Of a DNA stretch of 10,041 nt, positions 7,098 through 10,041 are shown piece by piece. Made by a program: the position numbers and the translations under genes. Location of the stretch: contig VBFF01000094.1 in the NCBI GenBank assembly GCA_005889285.1, positions 1 through 10,041 of the forward strand. Reading direction: 5' to 3'. The notes under the pieces are model-generated. The model made no database searches, was not told the origin of the DNA, and saw only the letters and a program-made list of their open reading frames with translations. Source of the DNA: Chloroflexota bacterium (GTDB lineage Bacteria; Chloroflexota; Dormibacteria; CF-121). The first letter of the stretch is position 1, and each line of letters starts with the position of its first letter.

Positions 7098-8369
7098 ATG
7101 GCGTCGATCGCGCAGCGTCCGCGCGGCACACAGGACCTGTTGCCGGCGGACCAGCCGTACTGGGCAGCGCTGGAGGCTTCCGCACGGGACGTGGCAGGAC
7201 GGTTTGGCTACCAGCGCATCGAGACGCCGATCTTCGAAGCGACCGATCTGTTCGTCCGTGGCGTGGGCGAAGCGACCGACATCGTGAGCAAAGAGATGTT
7301 CACGTTCAACGATCGCGGTGGGCGTTCGCTCACGCTGCGACCGGAGGGAACGGCCCCCATCGTGCGCGCCTACTTCGATGCCGGCATGCAACTCCAGCCG
7401 CAGCCGGTGCGGCTCTACTACCTGGGCCCCTATTTCCGTTCCGAACGCCCTCAGGCCGGGCGATTCCACGAATTCCATCAGTTCGGGATCGAAACCATCG
7501 GCGATGGGAGCCCGCTCCTCGACGTCGAAGCCATCGTGCTGGGGTGGCACTGGTTTGCCGGGCTCGAGATGACCGGCGTAACGCTTCACCTCAACAGCAT
7601 TGGCGACGAGGTCTGCCGGCCGGCGTACCGCGAGCTGCTGCGCGACTACTACCGGCCGCATCTGTCCAGGCTGAGCGAGGAGAGCCGGGCGCGGTTCGAG
7701 CGCAATCCGTTACGGCTCTTCGATTCGAAGGATCCGCAAGACGAGGCGCTGAAGCGCGATGCGCCGCGCATCGTCGATCATCTCTGCGCAGCCTGCGCCG
7801 AGGCGTTCCGCATCGTCAAAGAGGCACTGGCTGCAGAAGAGATTCCCTTCGAGCTCAATCCCAGTCTGGTTCGCGGCCTCGACTACTACACGCGAACGGT
7901 GTTCGAGTACCAACACGAAAGTCTCGGCGGGGCGCAGAACTCGCTGGGGGGTGGCGGCCGCTACGATGGCCTGGCCGCCGCGTTGGGCTATCGGTCGACG
8001 CCCGGGGTGGGTTTTGCCATGGGCATGGACCGGACCGCCATCGTGTTGAAACAGAGCAAGCCACTCACGCCACCCGCGCCCGATGTCTACGCCGTGGCCC
8101 TGGAGGCGAAGGATGAGCTGTATGTCTTCCACCTGGCGGCGACCCTGAGGGCACGCAGCATCAGAGTCGTCTTCGATCCGGGTCCGGCGCGGCTGGATGC
8201 GAAGCTGCGCAAGGCGGCGCGGCGCGGCGTCCGACTGGCGCTGCTGGTCGGCCCCGAGGAGCGCGAAAAGAATCAGGTAGTGATTCGCGACATGAAGGAA
8301 AAGACGCAGACGAGCGTGGCGGAAGGCGACCTGCTGTCGACGATGAGCCAGATGCTGGGGGGCGCGTGA
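7098..8369 (+). CDS. hisS: Histidyl-tRNA synthetase
   Basis: Class IIa synthetase that charges tRNA-His in the cytoplasm. The 423 residues match the usual bacterial length of about 420-430. The N-terminal RPRGTQDLLP (7-16) is the family opening and supports this ATG. Motif 1 surrounds IETPIFE (41-47). RPEGTAPIVRAY (81-92) and motif 2, YFRSERPQAGRFHEFHQFG (112-130), follow. The histidine-specific LVRGLDYYTRTVFEY is at 257-271, and motif 3 is GGGGRYDGL (284-292) with GVGFAMGMDR (303-312). The C-terminal anticodon-binding domain is at about 327-420. A CAAC pair (230-233) lies in the insertion region, with no known consequence. No ribosome binding site is visible and a TAnnnT box lies close upstream. 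The gene ends inside the aspS start (GTGA), so the two are co-translated. All key motifs are intact. Confidence 0.97.
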   Translation: MASIAQRPRGTQDLLPADQPYWAALEASARDVAGRFGYQRIETPIFEATDLFVRGVGEATDIVSKEMFTFNDRGGRSLTLRPEGTAPIVRAYFDAGMQLQPQPVRLYYLGPYFRSERPQAGRFHEFHQFGIETIGDGSPLLDVEAIVLGWHWFAGLEMTGVTLHLNSIGDEVCRPAYRELLRDYYRPHLSRLSEESRARFERNPLRLFDSKDPQDEALKRDAPRIVDHLCAACAEAFRIVKEALAAEEIPFELNPSLVRGLDYYTRTVFEYQHESLGGAQNSLGGGGRYDGLAAALGYRSTPGVGFAMGMDRTAIVLKQSKPLTPPAPDVYAVALEAKDELYVFHLAATLRARSIRVVFDPGPARLDAKLRKAARRGVRLALLVGPEEREKNQVVIRDMKEKTQTSVAEGDLLSTMSQMLGGA

Positions 8370-10041
8370 GCCTGACCGCACGCGCGCCCGCCGGCGAGAT
8401 TCGAAGCGATCAGGTCGGACGCGAGGTGGACCTGTACGGGTGGGTCCATCGGCGGCGCGACCTCGGCGGTCTGATCTTCATCGACCTGCGCGACCGAAGT
8501 GGAATCGTCCAGGTCAAGTTCGACCCGGTGAACGCCCAGGCGCACGCGATCGGCGGCGAGCTTCGGCCGGAATGGGTGGTCCACGTCAAGGGCCCCGTGC
8601 AGCGGCGGCCGCCAGGAACCGAAAACAAGGAGCTGCCGACCGGCGAGGTCGAGGTCGAGGCGCGCGCCGTTACCATTCTCAACCGTGCGCAGCCGCCGCC
8701 CTTCGCCGTCAATGAAGACAGTCCGGTCGATGAGCAGGTGCGGCTTCGCTATCGCTACCTGGACCTGCGCCGGGCGCGGATGGCCCGCAACCTCCAGCTG
8801 CGGCACCGCCTGACAAAAGCGATCCGCGACTTCCTGGACGCGGAAGGGTTCCTCGAGATCGAAACCCCGGTACTGATCCGGAGCACGCCCGAGGGTGCTC
8901 GCGACTTCCTGGTCCCCAGCCGGCTGAAGCCGGGGTACGTGTATGCGCTGGCGCAGTCACCCCAGCTCTACAAGCAATTGCTCATGGTGGCCGGCATGGA
9001 TCGTTATTTCCAGATCGTCCGCTGCTACCGCGACGAGGACCAGCGCGCGGATCGCCAGCCGGAGTTCACCCAGCTGGACCTCGAAATGTCCTTCGTCAAC
9101 GAGGACGATGTGCTCGACGTCGTCGAGCGCTGCTTCGGCCACGTCTGGCAGACGGTGCTCGGGGTCGCGCTGTCGACGCCGATCCGCCGTATCACGCACG
9201 AGGAAGCCATGCTGCGCTACGGCGTGGATAAGCCTGACCTCCGTTACGGCCTCGAGATCGAGGACTTATCGTCGATCTTCGACAAAACGGAATTCAAGAT
9301 CTTTCGCCAGGCGCTCGACGCCGGCGGCGTCATCCGTGGGGTGCGGATCCCTCGAACGGTTGGTGGGAAGGAGATCGAGGCGCTCACCGAGGTCGCCCGG
9401 GCCGAGGGAGCGAAGGGCCTGGCATTCTGGCATCGGGAGGCGGAGGGGTGGCGTTCCCCAATCACGAAGTTTTTCGGCGAGCGCGAGCTCGCCCAGCTGC
9501 AGGCCGTCACCCACGCCGAGCCTGGCGACGTGGTCGTTGCGGTCGCCGACCGGGTCGAGATCGCGTCGGCCTCGCTGGGGGCGGTGCGCAAATCCGCCGC
9601 CCGAATGCTGGGGCTGGTGAAGGAGGGGGCGTTCGAATTCGTCTGGGTAACCGACTTTCCGCTGTTCGAACGCAGCAAGGAAACCGGAGAGATTACGGCG
9701 GCCCATCACCCCTTCACGTCGCCCAGGCCCCAGGACCTCGAGCTCCTGACCAGCGAGCCGCTCAAGGTGCGGGCGCGCGCCTACGACCTGGTGCTCAATG
9801 GCACCGAGCTCGGCTCGGGCAGTATCAGGATCCACGACCCCGAGTTGCAGCAGCGGGTCTTCCAGGGACTGGGCATCCCACGCGAGGAAGCGGAACAACG
9901 GTTTGGCTTCCTTCTGACGGCGTTCCGTTACGGCGCGCCGCCGCACGGCGGCTTCGCTTACGGCCTCGATCGCGTCGTCATGCTGGCGGCCGGTCAGGAA
10001 ACGATTCGCGAAGTGATCGCCTTCCCCAAGAACCAGCAGGC
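8366..10041 (+). CDS. aspS: Aspartyl-tRNA synthetase, bacterial type, 3'-truncated by window edge
   Basis: Class IIb synthetase that charges tRNA-Asp. It starts at GTG 8366, whose last two bases are the start of the hisS TGA; a G-run at 8357-8362 can serve as ribosome binding site. The first 559 residues are visible; about 30-40 are expected to be missing. Domains: N-terminal OB-fold anticodon-binding domain (about 10-108) with GWVHRRRDLGGLIFIDLRDR, motif 1 around GFLEIETPVL (161-170), motif 2 with FQIVRCYRDEDQRADRQPEF (215-234), the bacterial GAD insertion (about 285-425) and motif 3 GGFAYGLDRVVML (528-540). The last codons read FPKNQQ, in place of the usual FPKTQ. Leu33 just after RRRD matches the Leu of discriminating AspRS; the His found there in enzymes that also charge tRNA-Asn is absent, so an Asp-only enzyme is inferred. 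A gene finder that needs ATG would miss or shorten this gene. Confidence 0.96.
   Translation, partial: MSLTARAPAGEIRSDQVGREVDLYGWVHRRRDLGGLIFIDLRDRSGIVQVKFDPVNAQAHAIGGELRPEWVVHVKGPVQRRPPGTENKELPTGEVEVEARAVTILNRAQPPPFAVNEDSPVDEQVRLRYRYLDLRRARMARNLQLRHRLTKAIRDFLDAEGFLEIETPVLIRSTPEGARDFLVPSRLKPGYVYALAQSPQLYKQLLMVAGMDRYFQIVRCYRDEDQRADRQPEFTQLDLEMSFVNEDDVLDVVERCFGHVWQTVLGVALSTPIRRITHEEAMLRYGVDKPDLRYGLEIEDLSSIFDKTEFKIFRQALDAGGVIRGVRIPRTVGGKEIEALTEVARAEGAKGLAFWHREAEGWRSPITKFFGERELAQLQAVTHAEPGDVVVAVADRVEIASASLGAVRKSAARMLGLVKEGAFEFVWVTDFPLFERSKETGEITAAHHPFTSPRPQDLELLTSEPLKVRARAYDLVLNGTELGSGSIRIHDPELQQRVFQGLGIPREEAEQRFGFLLTAFRYGAPPHGGFAYGLDRVVMLAAGQETIREVIAFPKNQQ

Noticed and set aside
7083..7661. - strand open frame of 192 codons opposite hisS
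   Set aside because: Overlaps the conserved motif 1 and 2 coding region of hisS and shows no domain; a shadow frame.
8943..9620. + strand ATG frame of about 225 codons
   Set aside because: Out of frame within aspS, whose own frame shows the synthetase motifs; the product is Ser/Arg-rich and has no domain.

Overview
The window is a GC-rich bacterial chromosomal segment with every supported gene on the + strand. From left to right it holds the 3' part of a prolyl-tRNA synthetase gene (archaeal/eukaryal-like type), a full-length bifunctional Rel/SpoT (p)ppGpp synthetase-hydrolase, a membrane-anchored Pro/Thr-rich protein of unknown function that overlaps a large membrane diguanylate cyclase, then hisS and the 5' part of aspS. 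I see no mobile element, CRISPR array, tRNA or rRNA gene. The base composition, several genes without a Shine-Dalgarno sequence, the type of ProRS and the P-T-P-T linker protein suggest a Chloroflexota/Dormibacterota-like or related soil Terrabacteria lineage. That placement is inference from style, not a phylogenetic result.

Layout: 1-1230 proS (5' end outside the window); 1231-1285 a short gap with a possible promoter and a good ribosome binding site for rel; 1286-3436 rel; 3437-3526 a 90-base gap with an inverted repeat and a possible leaderless promoter; 3527-4378 the Pro/Thr-linker protein; 4368-7058 the diguanylate cyclase, whose GTG start lies inside the previous gene; 7059-7097 a 39-base gap with a possible leaderless promoter; 7098-8369 hisS; 8366 to the window end aspS, overlapping hisS by four bases (GTGA). 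No gene-free stretch exceeds 300 bases.

In many bacteria rel, dtd, hisS and aspS lie together. Here rel and hisS-aspS keep their order, but dtd is not between them. A two-gene unit sits there instead: a secreted or anchored protein and a c-di-GMP synthase with an extracytoplasmic sensor. The stringent-response enzyme is thus flanked by three aminoacyl-tRNA synthetases, with a second nucleotide-messenger enzyme next door. The best candidates for something undescribed are the anchored Pro/Thr-linker protein, its coupling to the diguanylate cyclase, and the GTAAC-type inverted repeats in front of the pair.
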